A stretch of 64,000 nucleotides of DNA from Mucidula mucida (GCA_015501055.1 JADNYV010000050.1:1-64000); one strand, 5' to 3'. Numbered from the stretch's first letter, positions 26,199-39,761 are shown. Program-made: numbers and translations. The notes: a model not told the origin generated them from the letters alone.

Positions 26199-26451
26199 GG
26201 TTGTTGTGAGAAACTAGATATATTGGTCAATACGCATGGAACCCAGTGAATATTATGATCGTCTTACAATCGCAAGCAGGTGGGAGAAAGTTTGCACACG
26301 CAGCGCCAAGGAAACAGGTCCGAGTTAATGGTGGGGACGAGGACCCACTGCGGGCTTCAAGACGTGCACGAGACCACATGGCGAAATCAGAGCATACCCT
26401 GGTCATTTTGAACAACACTTTTGAATCGGGCCCATTCAGCACTTCTTCTAC

Positions 26452-27000
26452 CATGAGTAATCCTTTCTCCGTGGAGGGTCAGTTGTGGTGACGCAGATGA
26501 ACATGGCACCAGTTCCTACGGAGGGTAATCAGCTTCGTCTCCTTGTTTAGGATACAAATTACGATAGTTAGAGTTAGATACGGCCGATTTGCAGCACAAA
26601 AAAGTACTTGATCTTCAACCCGGAACTAGTAATGGCTCATCAAATGCCCAAGTATACGTCACCTTCCTTCTTTCAGGCTTCGTGCACTGGGCTATAATGG
26701 TACTGAGGGGAAGGACGGGTGGAGTCTGCCTTTCTTCATCCTACAGGCCACGGCTATCATGCTCGAAAATGGGGTGATCACCGGTGCTCTGCGACTGGGT
26801 ATAGGGAAAGGCGAAGCGTGTACCATTTCTGGTTTATACATGGGTAGAAGCGTGGTTCTACATCAAGGTGCCGATATGGGGGAATCCAATGAGTAGAGCG
26901 GGGATCTGGTATACGTGTAACTGGGCATGCCTCCTTATAAAATGGTACGGAATGCTCGCTGACAGTGGTTTGGGAACAGCGACTTCCGTTAGCCATCTGG
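26452..27000 (+). pseudogene. Wax-synthase-like remnant with internal deletion
   Basis: The start MSNPFSVE matches copy 3 (MTNPFSIE), but after about 12 codons the sequence jumps straight to the WHQFLR-type exon (CATGGCACCAGTTCCTACGG, 26504). The last-exon motifs follow in shifting frames: LDLQPGTSN, VYVTFLLSGFVHWA, FILQATAIMLENGVI and NPMSRAGIW. About 680 bases of exon 1 are missing. Best resemblance is to copy 3 at 47.9-49.2 kb. It is a clear pseudogene. Confidence 0.8.
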
Positions 27001-28271
27001 TGTGGTAATTTAGAGCCGCACGATAATGTTGAAAAGGAGTATACGCACGGCTGTAGAAATTGAGCGCAGAATTGAGGAGGAGGATTTGACATCATTCGAA
27101 GGTCCATCAGGCAAGATTTACAGCGACAATGTATGGATGGCTCCGGCATGGTGGCAGAGTGTATGATGCATCACACGTCCGTCTATCAGCACGTATCGGC
27201 TGATCAGCGCTGAGTGATCGGGAGAGAAGGTTTATCCGACAACGAAGACATTGCAGCACGGATACGGAGTTGGACAGGTCTAACAAAGTCTAGCAGCCAA
27301 GGGATGTCAACCGTCCGTGGCAGTCAGCGTGAGGCGTTGCTCCCATGCGCCTCTCATAGCTGTCCTCGTGCAATTTAGCACAATGTAGCCTTGAAAGATG
27401 ATACACGGACCGGGAGTTGCAAATAAGCACTAGTCGACGTCCAATGTCATGTCATGTTTTGTAACACGCTAATGTTTTAGCTTGAGGATTGTTTCTGTGA
27501 CCGGCGAGCACGATGAAAAGGCAGCGCCTTAAAGTATATCGGAATCTGTATTTCCCGCAGCGTTGTACACAGCTTGGGCTGGCGCTGTACTGGCGAAGCA
27601 GTCGTCGAAGCGCCCATGGAGGAAGTGATCGAGATCATATTACCATTTTCGGCCGCAACACTCAAACGTATTCCTAGTCAGGCACACATGTGGCTGCATT
27701 TTCAGCACTAGGAGGGGCAGAAAAAATAACGGGATACAGCGCATGGACGCACAGTGAGCCTAATACAAGATTTGAGCCAGTTTTGAGAATTCTGGATGTC
27801 CCGAAGTGCTCTTTCTTTGTCTTTCTCGTCTTTCGGCTTCTCGACGATCAGACTGTTACACGATGTGGTAACAGTCACGTACTGCCCTCGGAAATTACCT
27901 TGGCGGCTCAGCGTCCTCGTAAAAACACAGCTCGTGGTGGTATACGGAAAGATAAGACAGAGGGCTTGGTTTGAGCTTTATTAGCACCCGTAGAGCCTAG
28001 CCTAGGTTTGAAGGATTGTTGTCTCTTATTGACCTCGTCTAAAACGGGAAACATCGTCGTCGACGGATCGGGCAGGCAGATTCGCACTCCGCTCATCTGT
28101 CTCCTTCGTCCTTACTTTGACTGTAGTTCCCTTCCACCCTTCATAAATAATTGAAGGCACCTCTCCTCCTCTTACTTATCCATATTTCTTGACTCTACTG
28201 TATTTTTAGTCTTCTCTTGCTTTTTCCTCGCTGCCTTTCGCTTTACATCCGTCATCCACACCCCGCAGCCC
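27001..28271. other. Intergenic, no supported gene
   Basis: Only short frames without motifs are present. The right end, with pyrimidine-rich stretches at 28150-28260, is the likely promoter of the Snt2-like gene. Confidence 0.5.
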
Positions 28272-31200
28272 ATGCTTTCTCCACATCAAAACGGTACAGA
28301 GCCAGAACCCTCCGCTGACATCCCTGTCTTTCTCAAAAATGGCGAGCGCGTCCATGTGAACGGTGATTTCTTTTTTTGCTCACACATTCAGCTTCGGTGC
28401 CTAAACTCGCTTGGCTAGATCATGTTTATTGCTCTCCGAGCGCGGAGGCTCGTGATGGCACGCCTTATTCCATTGCGAGGATTATGGAATTTCTGAGGCC
28501 ACTAGGCAAGAATTCCGAGCACTACCAATTTACTCGCGTGCGACTCGCATGGTACTATCGTCCTTCCGACGTGACCGAGCGTGCAGTTGCGGATTCGCGC
28601 TTGCTCTTAGCGGGGATGTACACGGAGGTGTGCGATATCAATCAGATACGCGCCAGGTGCTTTGTTGTCCACAGAGACAAAATATCTGACCTAGCGGGCT
28701 GGAAGAAGCGACCTGACCGCTTTTATTATAACCGGCTATTTGATCCGTATATGAGAAAGGAGCTGGAGATTATTCAATCGACCGAAGTTCGGAATCGTGG
28801 GTCAAATTAATTGCGCCGCACTTCCCTTGGTTGACGTGTCTGGGTGTTTAGTGCCGGATAACATTCGGGATACCCTCTGCTCGCGATACGAGTATGTTAT
28901 CTCGGAAAAAGAAGTTATTCCAGATTTGACCGATAACCTACGATTATGCCAAACGTGTGAGGAATGGTGTCCGAGGTAAGTTAGGAACGATGTGGCGTTC
29001 AATTAATTCACCTCCTCCTTAGTTTAGAGTCCGTTCCATGTGATCGATGTAAGCTCTATTTTCACATGCAATGTGTCAATCCTCCGCTGGCCGCGAAGCC
29101 ATCGCGTGGTTACGGGTGGACATGTGCGCCCTGCTCGCGGCGGCACGAGGAGGAGGTCGACCGACATCATGTGCGCCACAATACCCCCAATGGCAAACCG
29201 GTGACCAGATCGAATCCACCGGCCACACGCGGCCGAGGACGACCGAGGAAAGACAAGAATCAAACTGACAACGTGGAGAGTATACCAATAAAGTACTTCA
29301 AGATGTGGCCGTTCAGATATTTTGGGTAGGTCTTGTTGACTTCTGGTGACCGGGAGCGCTGAAGTGTAGTTTTCATTTAGGCAGCACACCATCGCTGAGG
29401 ATACACTTGGTATGCGCCTTTTCAGTTCTAAAAACTTTTGCGTTCGGTTCTACTGACATGGTATAGATCCCGATGATCTCATCTCGCCCCGCGCCCCCAC
29501 CAGAGTTGGACCAAAGTTCCAGTCACTACTGCCAGACATCGGCAGTCCTTACCCTCTAGGTAACTATTTCACCAAAAAACTGAGAATGATTTAACTGGTT
29601 ATTCAGACGAAGAACGCGGTGGTGACGGTACGGTTGAAGTCTTGGGCGCCATCAACATCCTTACTGGCGCAGAAAGTAAGCTACTACTCTTCTATTGACA
29701 AGCTCTTGATCTGACGCGTTTTATTCAAGTTGACGAAAGTGAGTTTGGAGTATCACTCAAAAGTGTTAAGCTAACTTTCTCTAGTGGAATCTTTCAAACG
29801 TGATTTGACGGATGATGAGAAGGAGCGCTCATCCGTCGACTGGCTTACGGAAGTCATTCGTCGATATTCCGATGTCGCACTCAACGCTGGGTCAATGTCT
29901 GCAGTTGACATGAAGTCCGTGACTCGACAGGAAATGGTGCTAGTTCCATCGTCTTATCCAATGCCAAGCTAACCCTCAGCCAGTGGAAATCTCAGTCTAC
30001 AAGATACACCGACAGAGAATGGTCAAAGGAGGAGATCGCGGCCTTTGAAGATGCGATACAGATGGTTGGTGCTCGCCTCAGAGAGGTCCGAGAAGAAGTT
30101 GGTACACGTACCATGCCTGAGGTCGTCCGCTTCTACGGTCACTGGAAGAAGTACGTCTAATTTCTTGAGATAAGATTATTCGCTCATCGTCTCTAGCTCC
30201 AAACTTGGTGAAGAGCACGAACGTCTCCGTACTGGCGGCGCCCCCCCAGAGCCCGAATATGCTGAATTCAAGTCTGGGGAGGAGGCAAACAAAGGCCAGA
30301 TTGTTGGCCCTAGTGATGACGATACCTCTATCATTGTTCGACCTTCGAAAGCGCCGAGTTGCGGTGCGTGCCGTGTCCGCGACTCAAAGGCGTGGTGGAA
30401 AGCTCCGAAGGGATTGGCGACCAACTTCCTTTGCGATACCTGTGGCAAGAACTGGCGAAAGTATGCTGACTTGAATGTGAGGAGCGTGCGGGAGGAGTCG
30501 GTGCCAACATCGAAGGCGGCGGCGGCCCGCGCGTCAGACAAACGCGAAGGGACGCCTTTGACTGGACCATCTGTGAAGCGTTCAAGGGTTAGTTCTATAC
30601 TTTCCAAAGCCATTCACTGTATTCTAACTTTATACAGACATCGGTATCTGGGTCTTCAACTTCTACGCCACCCCCACAGGCCTCTGTCCAGCAGCTCCAG
30701 TGTATCTGCTGCAAGAAGAACGGACCTATAGGCAAGGTCTTGAAGTGCATCAAGTGTGGATTCCGCGCACATGCTGGTACGCTTACTTTGCTTGTCCTCT
30801 CAACGATTCGCGAGCAATATCACTAGGTACCGTCGGTGCTATCGTGGAACCCGAGAATGTCGACAAATGGCAATGCGACTTGTGTGCCAACGAAGAACAG
30901 TTGGATTCCTCCCTCGTTCGTCATCTACACACCATTTTTCGCTTGTTATATGCTCAGTGATTCGTAGACCTTGGAGTGTATGCTGTGTCCGCGAGATCAA
31001 GTCGACGACAAGAAAGCCGGACCGCCGATCGATTCCTTCCTCCGTGCATGTAAACCCACCGAAGCACAGCAATGGGCGCATGTCCTCTGCGCTGTGTTTA
31101 TACCGGATCTGACCTTCTCGGATGCGGCCCGGATGCGTCTTGTCGAGGGTGCTAGCACCATGGTGCAGCATCGCTGGACAGCGGTAAGTCCTCTTCATCG

Positions 31201-31947
31201 TGCGCTTCGCACCCCAGCCTCTCATTTGTGCCCTTTTCAGAGATGTTGCATCTGCCACGAGAAAGAAGGCGCTGTTGTGAAATGCCACGATTGCAACAGG
31301 GAATTCCACGTTTCGTGTGCTTGGGATTTTGGGCACAAGTTTGGGTTTGAGATTCAGCCGGTACGTTTCTGGTATTCCTCAGCGCAGTTGACACGGGTGC
31401 TTACAAGTATGAATATGACAGGTGAAAAGCAGCCGCCGGGATACGACCATCACGACGACGTTCAACGGCGAAACTGGATGCATGAGCGCTGTGATATCTT
31501 GTAAAGATCATGATCACCGCCGACGTGTCATCTACGGCTTGTGCGAGACGAATGAAGGCGGAGAGGTACCCTCACAAGCTTGACGCCCTTGGTTCATGAT
31601 ACTGACAACATCCGTAGACTGCGCTGCAAGTCTACTGCCAAACATACAAACGCGCCTCGGATCAATCGCACGCGCTCTTGCGCAAAGCCCGGCGCCTCGA
31701 CCAGCTCCTCAACATCCGCAGCGACATGCCCTCCACACCCCCGTCAGAGCCCGCGCCCCTCGAACCCGTCTGCGAGCAGTGCCATACCCAGTTCAGCCCC
31801 ATGTTCCACCGCATCGCCGACGACCCCCCCGCATACCACTGCCACAAGTGCTTCTTCACACAGACACGACCGGACAACGACGTGCAAATGGCCAACGGCA
31901 CTAATACCAACGGCGTTCACGAACCACAGACAGTCCTTGTAGCATGA
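28272..31947 (+). CDS. Snt2-like chromatin protein (BAH, PHD, SANT/ELM2-like, GATA-type, extended PHD)
   Basis: A long intact gene with many short introns, starting MLSPHQNGTEPEPSADIPVF. Domains in order: BAH domain (LDHVYCSP, YSIARIMEFLRP, VRLAWYYRPSDV, CDINQIRARCFVVHRDKI); PHD finger (CQTCEEWCP, CDRCKLYFHMQCVNPPL); an AT-hook-like GRGRPRKDK; an ELM2/SANT-type region (WSKEEIAAFEDAIQMVG, VVRFYGHWK); a GATA-like zinc motif (CGACRVRDSKAWWKAP, LCDTCGKNWRKY); and an extended PHD (CICCKKNGPIGKVLKC, CHDCNREFHVSCAWDFGHKF). The end has another CxxC pair (CEQCHTQFSP, CHKCF). This order matches Snt2 of the yeasts, which reads histone marks in a deacetylase/Lid2-type complex. It converges with the deubiquitinase gene. 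Confidence 0.9.
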
Positions 31948-32157
31948 TTGATTGATTATAGTATAAAGCCTATAACTTTCCATCCGATTCCTCTCGAAAG
32001 TGTATATATGTAAAAAAAATGCAGTGTAGGAATACAGTAAGTAAACAGCAATGAGCGATAGATTCAAAAAAAGCGATAAAGATAGGTGCGGAAAAACATG
32101 ATAGTGGTGGTGGTGGTAAGTAGTGAGAATGGTGTCGCATGCGATTCGAGGCCAAGT

Positions 32158-35100
32158 CTATGTCTTCTTCCGCTTGTAGCATAGGATATACGCTTTCGAA
32201 GTCTGTCAAGCTTGTCAGAAAGGGAATCGAGGTGAAGATGTAACAAGACAAGACGCACAATGACCTCCGAGTTTGAAACATTACGAATAATACTGTCGTT
32301 GCACTCTTTCCATCGACCGCCGGATAATATCATAGAGGTATCTGCGCACCCCATCAGAACCATAACGAGCTAGCACAGAATCGCGAAAAAACTCACAATG
32401 TCCACTATCTATGGTCTGCCCATCGTGGTTCACCACAGCGTACAAATCATAGCGGTACGGCGCGCGCTGCGACCGCGCATCATCCGAGGACGGCCCGCCC
32501 ACTTCCTGATCGAGCGTCACCATCCACTCCGATATATCCAAATCCCGCAGAGGAAAATCGGCAAGGTTCTTCTTCTTCCCGTTCGACGAATCCTCATACC
32601 GGCTGAGCTGGAGAAGCAACACAGGCGGCGCATGCGAGAGTCGCGTCGTCGCCTTTGCGTCCTGCAGTGATTTGCATACCGGGCAGAGCCTAGGATCACC
32701 ATGAATCAACCCGAATGGACATGAAAGAAGGATCAAATACCATTTGTTGGTACCCTTCATGTCTTCATCTGTCTGAAAGATACTCTCAAAGCACTGCCGC
32801 GCCGAGAGCTTCGAAGAGCCGTATTTCGGCAGGAACGTTAACGGCAGAATAGTGTTGGACAAATAACTTGGACTCTTCTATACAATTTCCCAACACCATT
32901 AGCTTCCACTTTTTTGTAAACGAAAGTGAACCCACCTTCATACACCGCTGACACTGGCGCATGGTCCTCGTCAAGCTTCCAAAGCAATCAAACACGATGC
33001 TGTTCTCCTTCATGAGCTCCTTCTCCCACGCCTTGTAATTCGACTCTGCCGGTGGTCGCGTCGCTAGGTCCAAGAACCACTCATCCGGTCGACTACCATC
33101 GTCAGGATCCGTCACACGATTGAGCTCGACACTCAGAAGCGCAAGTAGATTACCCATCCACTCGCCCGCGTCGTGCTGTCGCTTGTTGTTGAACCCGTCG
33201 TATTGCGCAGCCATGTGACTCTGGAGAGTAATAGTCAGTATTCCAATAAAAAATGGGACTGAGTCACAGACTAACCCAGATATCAGTCGGCACGATGTAA
33301 GGCAGGTCAGAGCCCCAAAGTGTGCGTAAAGTGTTGGAGAACAAGAACGCCGTCTTCCCGTCCAAAAACTCTTTTGAGCCTTTGCTCGAGCCAGGCCTTA
33401 ATGCATACTTGTTAACTTCATTCCGCCAGCGTCCATCTAGAAATCAATGATGGTTAGTACCTCGCCAGTGGAAAGGCTAATACATACCAGTGAAGAATCG
33501 CGCAAAAGGTAGTGTTGCACTCAAGCACTGCACCGCTGAATTCATATAACACGTATTGCCCATATTCCGCAACCCCGTCATCCCAATCTCCACATCGCTC
33601 CAATAAGGTATTACATTCTTTGGCGCGAACAGCTGCTGCGGTTTCGGTGGAATGATGGGTGGCACCTTTGGCGACGAAGACGAGGCCAAGCTCATCTGAC
33701 GCGGACGCGTGTCTGTTCCAGGTACCGCAGCTGGCGGCGGACGCGCGATGGTCGACATCGACCCCGAATTATTCACTGGAGTAGGATAGCTCACTGCTCC
33801 TGAAGGCGAACTGGCATTGGTATATGATGGAGGTTCCATGTAATCGCTTCGGCGGCGCGTCAATGTATGGTTGAGCGATACGGGTGCAGGCGACGCAATC
33901 TCCGTGCCAGTCGTAGCCGGCGACATCCGTGCGCTCATTGGGGCGGGGTATGAGATGCCGTTGGTCGTGTTCGCGTATGCAAAAGAGGACGGGCCAGCGG
34001 AAGTGGGCGGACGCGTCATGGCGGGACGACGGGCAAGGGACGAAGAAGATCCGTCTTGCTTCGCCTGCCCCCGCCCGGTGTAATTGACTTCGGCGGGCGA
34101 TCTGTATCAATAAAACATTCATCAACGTGTTGTGATGAATAGAAGAAGGCATAACTGACCTGGTGTGATGACTGGGACCCTGATCCACAGAGAAGGCCGC
34201 GCGATGGCCGTAAGGGGAAGTGGAACTCGGATTAGTATCGGCTCGAGACCGTGTAGGTGGATTCCAGAGTTGTGTGGGTTCCATGGGCTGGGATGCAAAG
34301 GTTGGCGACATGAGACCGTTCGTGGTAGGCGACATTGGCATCGCGTAAGGTTCTGCGACCGTAGGTAGAGGTCTAGGCGATGGAGTGGAAGTCGAAGAGT
34401 AGGACTTTGTAGTCAAGGCGCCTCTAATCATCTGCTCATCTCCATATTTCGACTTCCAAGCGTCTAGCCCTCCGACCAATAATATTGGTGGATGCTTGAG
34501 AGTCTTGCCATGGACAGAGTTGACAAAGATGGCGTCCATGAGTGATTTCATGGTATTTGAGGGGGTAACCGAGTTTTGGTCATAGATCAAAACGTATTCA
34601 AAGATGTGTCGGTTCTGAAATAGAGTAAGCTCGGCTTTGGGATTCAGCTCGAGAGCATTCTCTAAGGCCTCTGCGGTGAGCCTATGTAAGAGTTAGCAAG
34701 GTGGAATGATTATAAGGGGAATGCATACCCATTACGATTGAGTACTATGGGTTCTATGCACAGGATGGCCTGGTTGTCAATGTGCTCTTTCTCGAAATCA
34801 GCTCGGGTGCGAACGTCGATTAGCAGGGTATGGATGGACTTTGACTTTTTGAAAGCCATAAGGTCCTCTGGAGACGCAGAACTCTTTGGTTTGGGGAGTG
34901 GACTAGTGTCTTGAATGATGGACTGTTTTCGATGCAGCGAAGGTTTAGTGGGAGATGCAGGACGACTAGGAAGCATACGGGTATACGACGGGGCTGGTGG
35001 CACGCTCGCTGCGCGTTCTACAGGGTCAAAATGTCTGGCGGCAAAGGAGGACGCCATCGGGATGTGAATGTTCATATTGGGCGAGGGATGATCCATCTCG

Positions 35101-36092
35101 AATTGACCAATAGACGGGTATGACGCCTCCGCGTCGCGATAGTCATCATCCTCAGATAGGGCGGTGAGGTTCTGCTGCGGAATGTGGGGCGAGGTGGCGG
35201 GGGAAGAGAGGGGAGAGTCACCGAGGGTGGCTGTGGGCACGAATGTATGCGAGGAGGTCGAGGCGAAAGAGCGTGAGGGAATCATGGGAACCAATGGCAC
35301 AGAAGGAAGTGAAAATGCGGCTGTGCCATTGGCAGGAGCGGAGGGAGGAGAGACGGGGGTCGGCTCAAGGATGGACTGCTTTAGAGGAGAGGGCGGGGCG
35401 GACATGCGCCGGGAACTGCCGCTCGACTGCGGCGTCTGCACTGGCGCAGGTGGCGGGGGCTGTGGCGTTCGCTTAGTCTGCTTCGACGTGACTTGAAGGC
35501 CGTTTGCTCGGAGAGACTGGAGCCGATCCTGAATGGACTTGACGCCGCTGCGCTACAGTTAGTGTCGACTCCACCTTCATAAAAAATCACGTACCCGTCG
35601 TCGGCGACGGCGCTCTTGATCTTGGCCTCGCATGCGTCGCTCAGCGTCTTGGCATTGCCTTGATCCTGTCGACATCGTCAACAATATTCGTACATGAACC
35701 AAGTAATCCATACCTGCTCGTAGCTCGGCCACTCCTTCATCGCCTCCCGGAATTCAGCAGGCTGCACAGTCAAAAGCACATGCTGCATAATCTGGCTCAT
35801 CTTCGTGAACGCCGTCAGCGCGACCCGCGCATCACCAATCCGCTCCTGCTTGCATCCATGCTCATATAGCGCCTTGGCCGCTTTAACCAGGTGCAACGTC
35901 GGCTGCGCCCTCATCGACGACTTGGCCTGCTCCCGCGCCTTTGCCTTGATTTCCGCAATCTCATGCTCGACGTTCGACGACGATCCATTCGGCGGTCCCG
36001 TTGGTGTGTTGGGTAATTTCGAAGATGACGGCCCGCCGAATCCACCAAAGCCGGTCACGTTCAACGACGACGGTGTAGAAACCCCGAGCATG
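32158..36092 (-). CDS. Ubiquitin carboxyl-terminal hydrolase, Doa4/USP8 type
   Basis: An intact multi-exon gene from ATG 36092 to TAG 32158. The N-terminus (AEIKAKAREQAKSSMRAQP, AAKALYEHGCKQERIGD) resembles the helical USP8-dimer/MIT-like region. A rhodanese-like domain follows (LLIDVRTRADFEKEHIDNQ to ILLVGGLDAWKSKYGDEQM). A long Pro/Ser-rich linker leads to the USP catalytic core: Cys box GLRNMGNTCYMNSAVQCLSA and His box DLYAVVNHDGQTIDSGHYTS. The C-terminus GGRWKECNDS and TSKAYILCYKRKKT is reached by two short introns. The domain order rhodanese plus USP is that of yeast Doa4/Ubp5 and animal USP8, which remove ubiquitin from endosomal cargo. It shares a divergent 224-base region with POLD4. 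Confidence 0.9.
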
Positions 36093-36316
36093 GTTATAAT
36101 ATAGATTCGGTCGTCGCTTTTAACGACGACGAGCACGTAACGAGAGGGACGTCCGCGGTGGTGACGAGCAAGTAATGGCCTTACATAAAAATCCTGGTGA
36201 ATAAGACAATGGCGTAAATAATGTATTATTATATTATTTATTGCCGTGCCTGCCGGCTCATGTTCGTCAAGTTCACGACCCCTCTTCTCCCTCTTGCTTC
36301 TTCACCACTATCTACT
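36093..36316. promoter_or_regulatory. Divergent promoter of deubiquitinase and POLD4
   Basis: Only 224 bases separate the two divergent start codons. AT-rich sequence near 36215-36240 and a CT-rich tract before the POLD4 ATG are visible. Confidence 0.55.
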
Positions 36317-37094
36317 ATGCCGAAAACCAAATCAGCCTCTCAACTCAAGCAAGGCCGCATTAGCTTCACCAATCAGAAACGTACTGGCAGCGCTTCCAAA
36401 GCTACGCCAAAGGGCAAATCACCCGCGACCATCAAGCGAGCTTCCAAGAAGGAGCACATCGACTCCGACTCCTCTGAATCTCTGAGTGATGAAGTAGAGA
36501 TCATCGAGTCTGACGACGACGCCAGAAAGTCGACACGTACTGGACGACGTGCGTATATGCGTTCGCAGAGTTACTCTTCTAATTCTTCCTCAGCTATATC
36601 CTACGAAGACATCGAATCTGACGACTCAGTCGAAGCCCCTCCTCCCCCTCCCAAGAAAGGTGCGCTTTGTCTTCAATATGAAACGCATATATTCACCTTA
36701 TTTGTAGGGAAAGCCAAGTCCAAAGGCAAATCTCGCAAAGCCGCTGCCGACGAGGACCAGATCGTCGAAACCGAATTCCCTAGTTTGTATCTCCTACTTC
36801 AATCTTACCATAACCAACGCTTTATGCAGTTCACGCCGAAGGCGAGACCCCCGAACACCAGATTCTCCGCGAATTCGACTTGACATACGATTACGGTCCG
36901 TGTATCGGTATGTCTAGGATGGAAAGGTGGGAGCGCGCAGACAAAATGGGTTTAAATCCGCCCCAGAAAGTGTGTTTCGTCGTCACTTTCAACAACTCGT
37001 CCATTGACGGCTGGTTTAGGTCTATGGGATTCTCCAACAGCATGACACAGATGACTACCTGCAGTGCTGCTTTTCTCGTCATGGACGATTCTAA
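36317..37094 (+). CDS. DNA polymerase delta small subunit (POLD4/Cdm1), copy 1
   Basis: Four exons with introns after PPPKK, after ETEFP and after NPPQK (36970-37019). The N-terminus LKQGRISFTNQKRTG looks like a PCNA-interacting region. A Ser/Asp-rich linker follows, then the family signature LREFDLTYDYGPCIGMSRME and RWERADKMGLNPPQK. The end VYGILQQHDTDDYLQCCFSR is reached only after the last intron. The protein is the fourth, non-essential subunit of replicative polymerase delta in the nucleus. All frames are intact, so this is likely the functional copy. A second copy lies at 46.7 kb and a fragment at 63.6 kb. Confidence 0.9.
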
Positions 37095-38590
37095 TCCAAC
37101 CTATACGAATTTCAACCTGTAAGAATTCACTCTTTTGAGCTTATAATCTGACATGCCTCTGCAGGCTGTATCGGACTCTTGTAAATGACGCTGCTGTATC
37201 ATTCAAAGACATTGTATCATTTCTTCGGTAATAACAAATTGCTTTGCTCTTTCGCTCATTTCTTCAGAATTTGGCTGCTACTCCAATAAATATCACCTAT
37301 CACATATGGGCTCATTTGAGTCGCGCCTACCTTTGGTCTTCTTGGAGCCGGATTACTGGCGATGTTTCCAAAGGGCATACACCATTTTATTTCTGCCACC
37401 ATTATCACCTTGGTGCGTTGGAACAATCTGAGGCAGCCGCGTTCATGCACCTCAAGATTTCAGTATAGGATGACGGACTTTTTCGGGAGGCTACTGCAAC
37501 CTCAGAAAACAGGCCACCCTCGTCACTCTTACCTTTCGAGGCGACAACGAGACTCCTCAGGGCGGCGTCTACCAATATCATGGAGACAGACGAGAATGCG
37601 GTAACCCACGGGAGAGCTACCTCAGCAGCGGTCTCCATGCGCATCTGCCAAGTGACCAGATTGAAAAGCCATGTAAGGCCTTACGGTGGTGCGGATTTAG
37701 TACTGCAGTCGACCACCTCTTTCAGAAGCGCCGACGAGTCGCCCTGTAGATGTTGAGCCAGATGGCCTCTCGGAAACCATGTCTTCATGATAGTACCGTT
37801 ATCCCTATTCGTCGCCCAGCGGATGCCGTAAGACTCTGTCTTTCATTGTAGTAATTAGTGATCACTGAATTGTTGACCAGGTGGTCACACACGCACTTGT
37901 AGCTGTCGGCTTCTGTACATCGAGTTGCGCGTTCTTGCTCGCGGCCGTCTCTAACTTAACAATGGGAATAGCTTACAACTATTGGATCGGCAATACACCT
38001 TTGTATGCAACCGTCTATCATACATACGAAGGACATTCACGGAAAGAAGCCGCTGACACCGAACTTTTTTTCATTAGAGTTAAGAACTATGCCTGAGTTC
38101 GTGATAACCAAATTGCGAGGAAGATAAGTTTCCTTTTTCTAGGTTCTCCATCCTCCTTAAAAACTGATATCTATTCTATTTTGAATCCGAGGCCACTGAC
38201 ATCTACCAGTACTTCGACATGTTCTCCCAAGAAACTCCTAGACATCGAAACACTCCTCCTTCTCGCCCGATCCTTCTATTTCTTATATTCCATGACCAGT
38301 ACACGCGAGCCGTCGTCTACGATGATGTGGGCAAGCGTGCTCCGCGCGGGACTAACTTACCTGAATTCTCATGTTTATTGAAAGAGTCTAGTTTGGATAG
38401 GAACTATCGGGTCCGCCGTATGCAGAAACACCGAAAGTCTTGTACGCCTGCCCGCCTTTCGTCCAGTGGTATCGACATCGTCAAGGAAGGCTCTGCGTGT
38501 AGAGGCTCATCACCGGTCTAAAGCTCATCTTATCACCTTCCACAGAGGTCAGAGGCTCAGGTCGGATGTACCAACTTCAACAAGTGAACG
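37095..38590. other. Unassigned region downstream of POLD4
   Basis: The first 150 bases (to about 37240) are duplicated after POLD4 copy 2, ending in GTAATAACAAATTGCTTTGC. Beyond that are a frame at 37.25-37.65 kb with possible introns and a hydrophobic 71-codon frame at 37881-38096 (VGFCTSSCAFLLAAVSNLTM). They could be pieces of a membrane-protein gene, but no family is recognised. Confidence 0.4.
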
Positions 38591-39200
38591 ACGCGGAGCG
38601 GCCATGTGACACGAAGCGTTTCTCATGTGATTCAATCTCTCAATCCGTCAATCATTGCCAGACAACGGTTCGACTACCACCATGAACACCTCGATGATCC
38701 CTGCCTGCCCTTAGACGGACACTTTTTGCTCCAAGTCTTGGTGAGTTCCTTTAACAAAGCTGATCATTTTTACGAAGTTGGACTTGTGTCAATAACGATT
38801 CTTGTCACTGCTCAAGCATCTTGTTGGTCAGAATTATTCGCTTTACGTCTGGTTTTCCCGCCTATCAATCTACAGGCCAAGAAAGTAGCTCTTCTGATCA
38901 TCGGCCTCTCCCGGCGCGGGAGGCTGTCTGACCTTACCCCGCCTTGCCGAAAGTCTGAAACTTACGCTTGCGTTCTTAAAAGCTGTTTCTCATGTGATTA
39001 TAGATGGTCATTGATTGCCAGTCGAATTCTCATGATCCCTGTGCGTAGCCGGACAACATTTGCAAAACACCTTGGTGAACTCCTCCAATAAACGTGACCG
39101 CGACTCAACTGAACTGAGTACTAGCAGCCCGATGGCAGGCTAGAGTAATCACCACGACATCAGCAAAGTTACCAGTGCAGGTTGACAGGAGACTCGACAA
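38591..39200 (+). repeat. Two tandem SDHC-like 5' cassettes ahead of family U copy d
   Basis: At 38.6-38.76 kb and again at 38.98-39.2 kb the sequence repeats the order seen upstream of and within SDHC: CATGTGA elements, an ATTGCCAG stretch, a CCACCATGA-like or CTCATGATCC start region, CTTGGTGA at the donor, and (second cassette) AGTAATCACCACGACATCAG resembling SDHC intron 1. The double occurrence suggests local duplication. Confidence 0.6.
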
Positions 39201-39761
39201 GCAACGTCCATCCAGTCACCGTTTTGCCAAGACTGGCACCTATTGGACTGAAAACGATCTTCAATCATACAATATCCACCTTCAGCAACAGGACGCACTC
39301 ATGTTCTTTGGCGTAGAGCAGTTGCCCGAACCTGCTGTTGATCCGGAGCTCCTCAACGTCCTTGATGCCGCCGATATGGTTCAAGACCGTCATGTACAAT
39401 TCATCACTCTACTCAACTTAGTCACCATGGACCCCAGAAGTGGAAAATCTGACTTGGTCATTGCACTTTTTGAGATCATGGGCTATGTATATAAACAGCG
39501 GGTGGCCCGCACTAGAGTCGGACGCGAGTATAGAATAAAAAAAGTACTCACGAATAAACTCATACTCATCATGCAAGCCAAGAGTATACTCGCACGTGAG
39601 TAGAGTAGAGTCTAGAGTCTATGGTGAGTCTAGAGTTTCAGTTTGGGGCCACGAATACTCGATAGACTCATACTCATAAATATTCGTGAATACTCATGAG
39701 TATTCTTATATTCGTGAGTATTCGTGAGTATTCAGCTCCTAATATATATTTTTTGAACAAA

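Noticed and set aside
31580..31942. Pro/Thr/Ser-rich 120-codon frame
   Set aside because: It overlaps the last exon of the Snt2-like gene in another frame; the zinc motif CEQCHTQFSP is in the Snt2 frame.
37881..38096. Hydrophobic frame as a DUF6534-like gene
   Set aside because: It has a membrane-like run but none of the family's fixed motifs (ANRIR, ISRY, GRFYT, LNAR).
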